This document shows positions 1 through 8,367 of a stretch of DNA of 64,000 bases, in pieces (position 1 is the first letter of the stretch; each line of letters starts with the position of its first letter). Source of the DNA: Methylovirgula sp. (GTDB lineage Bacteria; Pseudomonadota; Alphaproteobacteria; Rhizobiales; Beijerinckiaceae); assembly GCF_037200945.1 (NCBI RefSeq), contig NZ_JBBCGP010000001.1:682001-746000 (forward strand), in the 5' to 3' direction. The translations under genes and the position numbers were made by a program. Below the pieces are notes generated by a model. The model saw only the letters and a list, made by a program, of their open reading frames with translations, had not been told where the DNA came from and made no database searches.

Positions 1-287
1 CATTTTTGTATTCATCTCGACAGCCCTCTCACAGTGGAGATCGCCTATGAGTGTCAATTTCACCAGCGCCCCCTTTCTGATGAGCAAATTGCGAACTAAA
101 TGCACCGAGGCTGCGGCGTCTTCAGGGTCTTGCAGATCTAGAAACCCGGTTGCTGCGAACGGAATTCAGACTTTCGCAAGGGTCTTCAAAGCAGCACGGA
201 CCGTAGCCAACTCTTGGAAACCGAGTGCGGCGCTCACCATTGCGTCGGTTGTAAAAGCCCCAGGAGGATGGGCGCTTCGCCCTCCTT

Positions 288-554
288 GTGGCGCGTGTCC
301 TGCGCAGATCCGTAGGAGAGCGGTCGTCAGCAATCAAAGTGGTCGCGCGCTGGACCGGCGCGACAGAGAGAACCGTCAAGAACTGGTTTTCGGGCCACAA
401 CGCGCCCTCGGGCGATTATTTTCTCGAATTGGTTCGAAACTGCCCGGATATGCTGGATGAGTTCCTGGCGGCTGCCGGCCAAACCGAACGGCTCTCATAC
501 CAGCGGCCCGAGGGGATGACTCGGGTGGGGATTCCCAAGGGTGCGAAATTCTGA
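288..554 (+). CDS. Small helix-turn-helix-like protein, probably 5'-damaged
   Basis: Reads as an 88-residue protein from a GTG. The core, residues about 16-50, looks like a DNA-binding helical unit (VVARWTGATERTVKNWFSG) of a kind often found in integrated elements of Rhizobiales. The frame stays open upstream to about 255 with plausible residues (GRFALLVARVLRR), but there is no good start or ribosome-binding site in that frame. An ATG after an AGGAGG-like stretch at 268 is in another frame. A small frameshift or loss of the 5' end is therefore likely. Exact function is not known; a regulatory or phage/plasmid-type role is inference. It lies just upstream of an IS630 remnant. Confidence 0.45.
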   Translation: MARVLRRSVGERSSAIKVVARWTGATERTVKNWFSGHNAPSGDYFLELVRNCPDMLDEFLAAAGQTERLSYQRPEGMTRVGIPKGAKF

Positions 555-584
555 TTCGATCGGCGACGGTGGAATTGGAGGCGT

Positions 585-1647
585 GTGATGGCTGGGATTG
601 CAGTGACTCGTCTGGATTTGTCAGCGTCTGAGCTGCGGCAGGCGTCAGCGCGATCGAAGAACGCGGCGGCCGCACGGCGGATGCTGGCGCTGGTGCTGGT
701 GATGGAAGGGGCGGATCGAACGACAGCAGCGCGCAATTGTGGGATGGATCGGCAGACGCTGCGCGATTGGGTTCATCGGTATAATTCGGACGGACTTGCC
801 GGCCTGGAAAACAAGATCCCGCCGGGCCGCTCATCGAGGCTGACGGCTGAGCAGAAGCAAGGCTTGATCGCGTTGGTGGAGGCGGGTCCGCAGGCCGGCA
901 AAGACAAAGTCGTGCGGTGGCGGCGCGCTGATTTGCGGGATCGGCTTAAGCAGGATTTCGGGCTCGTCTTGCACGAACGCACGGTTGGAAAGCTTCTCGA
1001 CGCACTTGGCTATCGCCGGCTTTCGGTACGTCCATTCAACCCCAAGGCGGACCCGGCCGCGCAGGAGGTTTTTAAAAAGAGTTCGCAGCCAATGTAGCCG
1101 CGGCTTTACCCGAACACGCGCGCGGTAAGCCGATCGAGATCTGGATGCAGGACGAAGCGCGGGTCGGACAACAAGGCACACTGACGCGGGTCTGGGCAAA
1201 GCGCGGCAGCCGTCCGCCTGCACCACGCGATCAGCGCAGGATCTGGGCCTATATCCTGGGTGCGGCGTGTCCGGCGAAGCGAGAGGCGGTGGGCGTGGTG
1301 CCTTTCTCAACGCTCGGTCTGTCTCGGTCCACCTCGATCTTATTGGTCGCAAAGTTGCGGACGACGCCCACGCGGTCCTGGTTCTCGACGGGGCCGGATT
1401 TCACATCGCAAAAGATTTGAATGTTCCGGCAAATATGACGCTGATGAAGCTTCCAGCCTATTCGCCCGAATTGAACCCGATTGAAAATGTCTGGGAATAT
1501 CTGCGCGGCAACAAGCTTTCGAATACGGTGTACGAAACCTACGACGAGAGCGTATCTACGTGCTGCGACGCCTGGAACTTCTTTGCCAACGATCACGAAC
1601 GGGTGGCCTCGATAACCACCCGGTCATGGGCAACGGTCAAAACCTAG
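585..1647 (+). pseudogene. IS630-family transposase, broken by two frameshifts
   Basis: Three consecutive frames together give one IS630-type DDE transposase. Frame one (585-about 1075) has the N-terminal helix-turn-helix region (TTAARNCGMDRQTLRDWV). Frame two (about 1075-1300) has the first catalytic Asp in IWMQDEARVGQQG. Frame three (about 1300-1647) has the second Asp in VLVLDGAGFH and the catalytic Glu in YSPELNPIENVWEYLR. The first shift falls at a T5-A5 run near 1071-1082; the second is near 1300-1310. Translation probably starts at ATG 588 or GTG 585 behind GGAGG. Some IS630 elements use one -1 frameshift to make the full protein, but two shifts argue for decay. Terminal inverted repeats were not located. 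The following 1648-1860 holds no gene I can name. Confidence 0.85.
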
Positions 1648-1860
1648 GGCCGTTGGTAATAGGCGTCAACGTCCGCAGGGCGCGGCTCGCCCTGGTAAGC
1701 GCACTGCTCAATCTCGACAAGGTGATGGAAGGTGAAGTCGATTTGCCGACCAGACCCAGCTAGGCGGTATTTTTGACTAGGTCCGGCGCGCCCGATAAAG
1801 GCGCGATAAGAGCCGACTTAAGACTAAACGGCCAAAACTTCAGAGGCACGACCGATGTTC

Positions 1861-2484
1861 TCAGCTTATGTGGCGGGCCCAGTTCAAAAACCCGTCGAGA
1901 AAGCGAGTCGCCGCGGGCATGAAATGGCTACCGTGGTGATAAAAAGGGTCAAGCGTTGAAATGATGAGCCGTCCCGGCGTGGTCACGCAGTCCTCATAAA
2001 TAAGCGCGCCTCCCAGATCACCATTTCCAGGATCGCCCGGCACCGTGATTAGCGCTTTGGCACCAGTAGGCGGCAAAAGTATACCGTGAAAGTGCCATAT
2101 CGTATCCGCGAACGGCAGATGACGAAAAAGCTCGTGCTCGGGCGTGACCAGTTGCTGGACGGGTACGGCATCCTTATCCAGCCACCACCAATAGTTCAGC
2201 GGCCGAAACGCCCAATCGACACCCGGCACCCATGTCTCGGCCTCATTTCCGCCCAGCACCACCAATGTGCGCCCACGCCTGAGAAAGTCGTCTAACAGCG
2301 CCCTATGCCGCCGTAGGAGAACCGGATCGATCCGATCCGGGACGATCAGAAGTCCTACATCTTCGAGATCAGCGAGCACGAGATCGGGCGCGTAAATGGC
2401 GCGATCGAATCGAGAGCGGTAGCGGTCGCCATAAATTGCTTCGCGGTGGTAATGCGTTCCGCCATCTAGAATCGCGAGATTCAT
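1861..2484 (-). CDS. ThuA/class I glutamine-amidotransferase-like protein B
   Basis: A protein of about 207 residues. The ATG at 2484 overlaps the stop of the preceding gene (ATGA), with AAAGGTGG just upstream, so this start is preferred over one eight codons earlier. It has a flavodoxin/GATase1-like pattern: beta strand NLAILDGG, LLIVPDR near residue 50, TLVVLGG near residue 80, then WHFHGI and a C-terminal STLDPFYHHGSHFMP stretch rich in His. No clear amidotransferase Cys-His-Glu triad was seen, so it is more ThuA-like than a true amidotransferase. It is the last gene of a minus-strand unit with the TonB receptor, so a role in handling an imported metal chelate is inference only. Confidence 0.55.
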   Translation of the reverse strand: MNLAILDGGTHYHREAIYGDRYRSRFDRAIYAPDLVLADLEDVGLLIVPDRIDPVLLRRHRALLDDFLRRGRTLVVLGGNEAETWVPGVDWAFRPLNYWWWLDKDAVPVQQLVTPEHELFRHLPFADTIWHFHGILLPPTGAKALITVPGDPGNGDLGGALIYEDCVTTPGRLIISTLDPFYHHGSHFMPAATRFLDGFLNWARHIS

Positions 2485-3089
2485 GCGCCACCTTTCGACA
2501 ACACCCATGCCAGTAACTGCGGCATTATACGCCTCGCCGAAGTGGTGCCGTCGTCGAAAGACCAGAAGTCGTTGCCGCCGTGAAACAAAACTCGACCGGC
2601 TCCGACCCGATAGATGAAATCTATCGGGCGCGTATCATCGCCGAGCGTGTGAACAACCTCAGCGCCGTCCGGGGGCGTATGCCAGCCGCGTGCGTAAAAT
2701 CCGGTGACGCCGCGTCTTCGCGAAAGATCCTCTACCGTGACGCCCTCCCAGATTGGATGAGCAATGTGGCGGCGCACGATAAGATCTTCGACTCGATAAT
2801 TAGGAATCGGACGGAACGGCGTCATCCGCGGCAGAAACGGATAAGCAATATGACCATTGGCGACAATGGTGCCGCCGTTTTCGAGATAGGTCGCAAGTCG
2901 ATCGCTATGGGCGGCAAGCCGACGCTGATCGACATGTGATCCGATCAACAACCCATCATAGCCGGCGAGGTTATAAAGATCGTCGCCATAGATTTCGCCA
3001 ATCTTGATAGGACTAGATTCCGATATCCACGGTCTGATCCTCTCCACGGCCTCTTGTGCGCCGGTTGAAAGATATAAAAGCTGTGCCAC
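2481..3089 (-). CDS. ThuA/class I glutamine-amidotransferase-like protein A
   Basis: A 202-residue protein that opens with a beta strand (AQLLYLSTGAQEAV). It continues GYDGLLIGSHVDQRRL, GGTIVANGHIAYPFLP and GRVLFHGGNDFWSF, the alternating strand/glycine-turn pattern of the ThuA or GATase1-like fold. It is distantly similar in layout to the next gene, suggesting an ancient duplication. Its TGA overlaps the next ATG by four bases, so the two are translationally coupled. It starts 15 bases after the FmdE-like gene ends. No catalytic residues can be assigned and the substrate is unknown. It does not resemble any named enzyme I know; the fold call is moderate. Confidence 0.55.
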   Translation of the reverse strand: MAQLLYLSTGAQEAVERIRPWISESSPIKIGEIYGDDLYNLAGYDGLLIGSHVDQRRLAAHSDRLATYLENGGTIVANGHIAYPFLPRMTPFRPIPNYRVEDLIVRRHIAHPIWEGVTVEDLSRRRGVTGFYARGWHTPPDGAEVVHTLGDDTRPIDFIYRVGAGRVLFHGGNDFWSFDDGTTSARRIMPQLLAWVLSKGGA

Positions 3090-3104
3090 GAGGGTACGCC
3101 TACC

Positions 3105-3617
3105 TCAATCGAGAGAGAACAAGCTTGCGGGATCCTGCGCGAGAGCGTGTTTCGCGATGGCGGATCTGAGCCGGCTGAAGTCCGCGAGATCGTCCGCGGT
3201 CTTGTCTTTCATGGCGAGAAACTCGAAAAACTGCGGCGGCAGGACACCCGGGTTCAAAGCGGCGCGAACCTTGCGGTCGCCCAGCGAAATCACGAAGCTA
3301 TAGGAGATGTCCGCGGTAGGGTTGAAGCGAGCGAGCGGTAGGGAGCGATCGATTACATAGGCGTCGCGCGTTACGACGCGTGTCACAAACTCGAAGGCAT
3401 CCCGCACGCCCGGTCCTGGATGGCCGCTGATAACGGAAAGAGCCGTGCGCTGCGCCGGCCGGTCGGGGGACAAAATTGGCAAGGTCGCCCGCAGCCCTTG
3501 AAAGGTAATTGCGAGCATCGCGAGCGCGGCCTGCCCATGGTAGGCGGCCACGGCGTCGAAGCCGATCGAAATCGGTTCTTCCTCGCCCGCGACCGTAATT
3601 GTTGGCGCAGATGACAT
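3105..3617 (-). CDS. FmdE-domain-like protein
   Basis: 170 residues. The N-terminal part (IGFDAVAAYHGQAALAMLAITFQGLRA, residues about 17-43) and SGHPGPGVRDAFEFVTR (about 64-80) match the layout of FmdE domains, the family named after a subunit-like gene of molybdenum formylmethanofuran dehydrogenase operons. In FmdE proteins a His-Gly near the N terminus and later Cys/His residues bind metal. Here the first His is present, but the usual Cys of the HGHxCPG motif is not. Such domains occur beside metal-chelate transporters. It lies between the TonB receptor gene (90 bases upstream) and two ThuA-like genes, all on one strand. Function unknown; intracellular metal or ligand handling is inference. 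Confidence 0.55.
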   Translation of the reverse strand: MSSAPTITVAGEEEPISIGFDAVAAYHGQAALAMLAITFQGLRATLPILSPDRPAQRTALSVISGHPGPGVRDAFEFVTRVVTRDAYVIDRSLPLARFNPTADISYSFVISLGDRKVRAALNPGVLPPQFFEFLAMKDKTADDLADFSRLRSAIAKHALAQDPASLFSLD

Positions 3618-3706
3618 AGGATTATATTCCGTGAGTTATTGAACAGGGACTGCACAGGATTCTATCCGTGCCGTCCCGCGGCAGTAATTTCAACCAATTC
3701 CGAGCA

Positions 3707-5953
3707 TCAGAACGTGTGCGTGATCTTGATGGTGAAGTTACGCCCCGGCTCCTGTAGCGGATTGGTCAGGCTCTTGTCGAAAGAGGCATTCGCGAAGGTC
3801 GCGGCATCGGCGTAAGCAGCGTTGAGGATATTCTCGACACCGAGAGAGAGCCGGGTATCGCCGAGTTTTGGCGTCAGCAGCTTATCAAGCTGTAATGTTG
3901 CGTAGAGGTTCGCGACCGCATAGCCCGCCGTCGGCACTTCCTGACTCGGATCGATCCTGGTCTTGCCGGCAGCCCAGTCCATCACACCCTCGATCGAATA
4001 ACCTGAGTCCGGCGGGGCATATTGAATGCCAGACCGGCCCCTGAGCGGTGCGATATAAGGCAGCGGGACGCCTGTGCTCGTGACCGTCCCTCGCAATGCC
4101 GTGATATTGGTGAACAAATTGATCGACGAGGTAGCTTGCCAACGTTCCTCGATCTCAACTCCGTCGATCTGCGCATCGCCTGCATTCTGCTGCTGCGTAT
4201 AGGTACTCAGCCCATCAAAAGTCACGGGAACCGTCAGAATGAGATTCTGATAGACGCTGTGGAAAGCGGTGGCAGTCAGGGTCGCGTCGCCCGTGTGAAA
4301 TCTTACCCCTCCCTCATAGGTCAATCCCGTTTCCGGCTTCAAGAAAGGGTTCGGAATCGTCGATGCGGTCGAACTGAAGAGTTCGGTATCCGTCGGCTCG
4401 TGAAAGGAGGTTTGAATGTCACCGACGAGGTCGAACACGGGCAAGACCCGTAGCACAGCGCCGATGCTCTCTGTCGGAGCGACGCGATTGTTGCTTGTGT
4501 CGGCTTCATAAGCCGGCAGCAAAGCCACTGACGCCAAGGGACTCGTCGCTGTCTGGGTGTTAAAAAAGTCGACGCGCTGGCCCGCAGAAATCGTCAGCGG
4601 CGCCACAGGAGTCCATTCAGCGAGAGCGAAGGCGCCGACATTGGTCTGCTGGGAGTTTGGCACATTCTGCGATTCGGGCGAAATTTTCGTTGATGTAACC
4701 TGACCTGAGGCGTTCAAGGTATCGGTCACGGAGAACGCCGTACTTCCCGGCCGATACTCATGGAATGTATCAGCGCCGATCTTCGTGATCAGTTGTCCCC
4801 AGCCTTGTCCGCTCAGCGGTACGACGACGCCAAGCACGCGGCCGCCGATTGTTTCCGGGCCAATCACGTGACTATCCGACGTAACGATCTTGGTTGCGCT
4901 ACTTGTATTGACCGTCAGGACGTGGGTGTCAAAATAATCGATGTAGCCGGATGCTTCCACATGTGAGAATGGGCCCTGGCTGAAATCGCCGGAATAATCA
5001 ACGCGGCCGGCCATCAGATCGTTGGGGCTCTGCCGTACCTGCAAAAAAGGATAGCCCGGTGCGCCGCCAACGCCACCGGCACGTCCGTCGGTTTCGATGC
5101 TGTCATGAAAAGTTCCGCTCAGGTGCTGATCGGCAACCGGCGTATATTCGATCACGAGGTTCCCGTCCAAATCGCGATAGTCGCTGTTTCGCGCGAGTCC
5201 GTCCCCGGTCTCATATGAGGAGGCTTTTTGCTCGCCGATGCTCGAACGGATGTTGAAGCCGAGGCCAGCGGCCTCGGCCCATTGATAATTGCTGAGCGCC
5301 GTCCCGTTCGTTCCGAATCCGAACGAAATACCGCCGCCGACAAAACGAAATGGCCCGTTCGGGTCGGCCGTGGGCTTCCGCGTGATGACATTGATAACGC
5401 CGCCCATGGCATCGCTTCCATAAAGCAATGAGGCGGGCCCACGGATCACATCGATCTGCTCAATATCGTCGGGCATATAATCTGCAAGCTGGAGCGTGTT
5501 GCGCCCCTGCAGCCGGTCACCATCGATAAACAATGGAACGCGCCAGTTATTCGTGCTGAAGCCGCGCAAATAGATTTGGCCACCGAGGCCACCGGTACGC
5601 GAAATCTCAACCCCTGGAACCTGGCCCAAGGCATCGAGCAGCGTGTTCGAATTGGTCAACTCAATCTGCTGGCGATCAACGACCGAAACGTTCTGCGTTA
5701 CCTGCGTGAGACTTTTCGGCCTCGGCAGACTGCCGCCGATCGGTCCGACAATGCGATGCGCGTTCGATCCGACGCTCTGTGCCGTGACGTTGACCGTGGG
5801 CAAGGCTTGAGGACTTGGTCCTGCGGCCGCCTCTTGGCTGCGCGCAGCGTCGATTGGCATCACGCTGGCTGTTGTCAGCAGCGCCAGAATCCAACGCTTA
5901 CGCGCCGATGGCTTAATATTCTTCCGACTCGGATACGTTCCAGACGAAAACAC
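3707..5953 (-). CDS. TonB-dependent outer-membrane receptor
   Basis: A TonB-dependent receptor of about 748 residues that imports a metal chelate or similar ligand across the outer membrane, energised by TonB-ExbBD. A signal peptide (KRWILALLTTASVMP, cut near AARSQ) is followed by a likely TonB box (LPTVNVTAQ). The plug domain has LLDALGQVPGVEISR, IYLRGF and IEQIDVIRGPASLLYGSDAMGGVINVITR. The barrel ends in the aromatic FTIKITHTF. I chose GTG 5953, which has AGGGGG six bases upstream. An in-frame TTG at 6001 lies three bases from the ICE-like box at 6004-6019 and has no ribosome-binding site. It heads an operon with the FmdE-like and ThuA-like genes and is divergent from the ABC transporter. 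Ligand not determinable from sequence. Confidence 0.9.
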   Translation of the reverse strand: MFSSGTYPSRKNIKPSARKRWILALLTTASVMPIDAARSQEAAAGPSPQALPTVNVTAQSVGSNAHRIVGPIGGSLPRPKSLTQVTQNVSVVDRQQIELTNSNTLLDALGQVPGVEISRTGGLGGQIYLRGFSTNNWRVPLFIDGDRLQGRNTLQLADYMPDDIEQIDVIRGPASLLYGSDAMGGVINVITRKPTADPNGPFRFVGGGISFGFGTNGTALSNYQWAEAAGLGFNIRSSIGEQKASSYETGDGLARNSDYRDLDGNLVIEYTPVADQHLSGTFHDSIETDGRAGGVGGAPGYPFLQVRQSPNDLMAGRVDYSGDFSQGPFSHVEASGYIDYFDTHVLTVNTSSATKIVTSDSHVIGPETIGGRVLGVVVPLSGQGWGQLITKIGADTFHEYRPGSTAFSVTDTLNASGQVTSTKISPESQNVPNSQQTNVGAFALAEWTPVAPLTISAGQRVDFFNTQTATSPLASVALLPAYEADTSNNRVAPTESIGAVLRVLPVFDLVGDIQTSFHEPTDTELFSSTASTIPNPFLKPETGLTYEGGVRFHTGDATLTATAFHSVYQNLILTVPVTFDGLSTYTQQQNAGDAQIDGVEIEERWQATSSINLFTNITALRGTVTSTGVPLPYIAPLRGRSGIQYAPPDSGYSIEGVMDWAAGKTRIDPSQEVPTAGYAVANLYATLQLDKLLTPKLGDTRLSLGVENILNAAYADAATFANASFDKSLTNPLQEPGRNFTIKITHTF

Positions 5954-6003
5954 GGCAGCCCCCTTTGGCGCGCTCTCGTAATTGTTATGCGCGCATTCCA
6001 AGA

Positions 6004-6019
6004 TTATAAAAGTTCTAAA
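6004..6019 (-). promoter_or_regulatory. ICE-like (Irr) box upstream of the TonB receptor
   Basis: On the minus strand this reads TTTAGAA-CTT-TTATAA. That is one mismatch from the inverted repeat TTTAGAA-N3-TTCTAAA bound by the iron-responsive regulator Irr in Rhizobiales. It lies about 35-50 bases before the chosen receptor start, where an operator over the promoter would be. A second AT-rich element (TAGAAT-N7-ATTCTA, 6112-6130) lies nearer the divergent transporter gene, and a 12-base palindrome GAATATATATTC lies at 6064-6075. Control by iron is inference from the motif. Confidence 0.5.
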
Positions 6020-6111
6020 TATTTGATGTCTAAAGTAAAAACTGTCGCTAACGGTCTCGTCTAGAATATATATTCAGCGTCCGCAAGTATTTTTGCCGCA
6101 CTATGCTTATT

Positions 6112-6130
6112 TAGAATTATAACTATTCTA
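6112..6130. promoter_or_regulatory. Inverted repeat TAGAAT-N7-ATTCTA in the divergent promoter region
   Basis: A perfect 6-base inverted repeat around a 7-base spacer, 64 bases before the ATG of the periplasmic binding protein gene. It uses the same TAGAA/TTCTA half-sites as ICE boxes but with a longer spacer. It may be an operator for the transporter operon or part of a degenerate Irr/RirA-type site. Confidence 0.35.
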
Positions 6131-6193
6131 TATTGTAAGACTTGCAAATTGTAAGACTTGTCCTAAGCCCTGCGTCATCGTTATGGGAACCAA

Positions 6194-7306
6194 ATGATCA
6201 TGATCCCGCTGGCACGCTCCAAATCCATTTGCGCTCTTGCTTCAAGTCTCGGCTTAGCCATTTGCGTGTTCCTGCTTTTCGTCGATGCGCGTGCGAGGAG
6301 CGCCGAGATCATTGACCAGCGTGGGCATCGCGTTGTGCTCAACGCGCCGGCGCAGCGCGTGGTCTTTCTGCCGATGCCGGGGCCTGCCATGTATATTGCG
6401 GTCGATGGAACCGACCGGCACATCGTCGCGATGAACCCGGCGTCCAAAGCCGCGGCACGGGAGGGGCTGCTTGCGACGTTTTTCCCCAAGCTCAATGAAA
6501 CGGCCACGAACATCGTTCAGGGCGCGAGTTTCATGCCCAATGTGGAAACAATCCTGGCGTTGCATCCAGACGCCGTCTTCCAATGGACGAACCCGGGAAC
6601 TGGCGTAATCGTACCGCTCGAAAATGCCCGTCTCACTGTCTTCGGAATGCGAAACGGCGGGCAAAGCGATCTTCGCGATGCAATCATTTTGATGGGGAAA
6701 GTGTCGGGCGAGGACAAACGCGCCCAGACGATCGTCGAGATGCAGAACAAGCGTGCTAACGAACTTGCCGCAGCGCTCAAAGGTCTGCCAGGCGATCAGC
6801 GTCCGCGCGTGCTTTATCTGCGCCGTTTTTCGGGTTCGCTGAGCGTCAATGGCTCAGGATCTTATAACGACTTCTATATCCAGTTCGCTGGCGGCGATGA
6901 CGTCGCCACATCGTCGCTGGGCGTCAACGGAACCGTGACACTGGAACAAATCTTAGCCTGGAACCCGCAGGTCATCCTCCTTGGCAATTTCGACAAAGCG
7001 ATGCCGGACGACCTGTACAACGATCCACGATGGCAAGGCATTGCGGCCGTCGAGACGCATCGCGTTTATCGAATGCCGCTCGGGGCCTATCGATGGGACC
7101 CGCCCAGCGAGGAATCCGCGCTCGCGTGGACTTGGCTGGCCGAGCTCCTGCACCCGGACAGAGTGAGGATCAATCTGCGCAAGGACATTCATGCGTGGTA
7201 TAAAATGCTTTATGGGCTCGCCGCCACCGAAGCCGATATAGATCGAATTCTTTTCGTCAAACAGAACGAAGGATCTGCCGGCTACATTCGACTGGCGGCG
7301 CCATGA
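6194..7306 (+). CDS. Periplasmic metal-chelate binding protein (FecB/BtuF-like) of an ABC transporter
   Basis: 370 residues. A signal peptide (CALASSLGLAICVFLLFVDARA, residues about 12-33) is followed by a two-lobed periplasmic binding protein of the iron-siderophore/cobalamin class: IIDQRGHRVVLNAPAQRVVFLP, PNVETILALHPDAVFQ and LEQILAWNPQVILLGN are typical. MPLGAYRWDPPSEESALAWTWLAELLHP near the C terminus resembles a subgroup that also includes molybdate/tungstate-chelate binders, so the cargo is open. ATG 6194 is used; ATG 6200 is an alternative. It overlaps the permease gene by four bases (ATGA). It shares an upstream region containing ICE-like repeats with the TonB receptor, which supports a joint uptake system. 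Confidence 0.85.
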   Translation: MIMIPLARSKSICALASSLGLAICVFLLFVDARARSAEIIDQRGHRVVLNAPAQRVVFLPMPGPAMYIAVDGTDRHIVAMNPASKAAAREGLLATFFPKLNETATNIVQGASFMPNVETILALHPDAVFQWTNPGTGVIVPLENARLTVFGMRNGGQSDLRDAIILMGKVSGEDKRAQTIVEMQNKRANELAAALKGLPGDQRPRVLYLRRFSGSLSVNGSGSYNDFYIQFAGGDDVATSSLGVNGTVTLEQILAWNPQVILLGNFDKAMPDDLYNDPRWQGIAAVETHRVYRMPLGAYRWDPPSEESALAWTWLAELLHPDRVRINLRKDIHAWYKMLYGLAATEADIDRILFVKQNEGSAGYIRLAAP

Positions 7307-8367
7307 GTATCAGCGGGGCGACCGATCCAGTCAGGCCGACGATGCTGGGGCGGTCCCGTGTCGGCTGGGATTTTTTTGCGTGGCTTCTCCTCGTCGCCTC
7401 GCTCGTCACCATCACTTTATTTGCATTGACCGCGGGCCGCTACACGGTCCCGATCGGTCATATTGTTAGTATTCTCTTGTCGCCTATCCATCCCGGCGCG
7501 CATGACTGGACACCGGACGAACAAATCGTCGTCGAAACGGTGCGCCTCCCGCGCATCGTCATCGCCGGCCTCGTCGGCGCGGGCTTGGCACTGTGCGGAT
7601 CTGTCCTGCAGGGGCTATTCCGCAATCCGTTGGTTGGCCCCCAAACCATCGGTGCTTCCTCCGGCGCCGCACTCGGTGGTGTGACGGCCATACTTTTTTT
7701 CGGCTTTGGCCCCGCCGTGCAGTTAGGTGCTTTTCTGGGCGCTGGCACTGCTTTAGCAAGCGTCCTAGCTCTGCAGCGAAGCGACGGCCAGTCGCCTTTG
7801 CTTACTCTTGTTCTCGCCGGTGTGGTCGTGAGTGCCTTTTGTTCGGCCATTGTCGGACTCGCGACATTCGTCGCCGATCCCGACACCGAATTGCCCGGTA
7901 TTGTCTTCTGGTTGCTCGGCAGCTTTGCTGCCGCGGATTGGCATCGTGTACTCCTGGTTGCTGTCTTCTGTCTCGGCGGCGGCGCGGTGCTCATCGGCAT
8001 GCGCTGGCGTGTGAACGTTCTGTCGCTGGGAGACGAAGAGGCGCGGCTGCTGGGGCTTAATCCTGCAAAGGACCGCCTGATCTTGCTCGCTGCGATCTGT
8101 ATTATCGTCTCGGCGCAGGTCGCGGTCAGCGGAACAATCGGATGGATAGGCCTCATCGTCCCGAATCTGGCGCGCTTCGTGATGGGCGCGGATCATAGAA
8201 AATTGTTGCCTTTTGCCGCCGTGATGGGCGCGGTATTCATGATTTTGGCTGACACGCTGGCTCGCAGTTTGACCCCCGCCGAAATTCCTGTCGGCATCAT
8301 TACAGCGATCGTTGGTACGCCGGTGTTCGCCTACCTGCTGCGCAACGCCATAGTGGGCGGAAGATGA
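7303..8367 (+). CDS. FecCD-family ABC transporter permease
   Basis: 354 residues with about nine to ten hydrophobic segments; the inner-membrane channel of the binding-protein-dependent transporter. Family hallmarks are visible: VRLPRIVIAGLVGAGLALCGSVLQG, NPLVGPQTIGASSGAALG, the cytoplasmic coupling region LSLGDEEARLLGLNPAKDR, and TIGWIGLIVPNLARFVMGADHRKLLPFAA. Length matches the family. The start overlaps the binding-protein gene and the end overlaps the ATPase gene, both by four bases, so all three are translated together. Confidence 0.92.
   Translation: MSISGATDPVRPTMLGRSRVGWDFFAWLLLVASLVTITLFALTAGRYTVPIGHIVSILLSPIHPGAHDWTPDEQIVVETVRLPRIVIAGLVGAGLALCGSVLQGLFRNPLVGPQTIGASSGAALGGVTAILFFGFGPAVQLGAFLGAGTALASVLALQRSDGQSPLLTLVLAGVVVSAFCSAIVGLATFVADPDTELPGIVFWLLGSFAAADWHRVLLVAVFCLGGGAVLIGMRWRVNVLSLGDEEARLLGLNPAKDRLILLAAICIIVSAQVAVSGTIGWIGLIVPNLARFVMGADHRKLLPFAAVMGAVFMILADTLARSLTPAEIPVGIITAIVGTPVFAYLLRNAIVGGR

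Noticed and set aside
1648..1860. Protein-like words on the minus strand (about 40 codons ending near 1650)
   Set aside because: Too short and without a start or a recognised family; could be the tail of a lost gene but cannot be supported.
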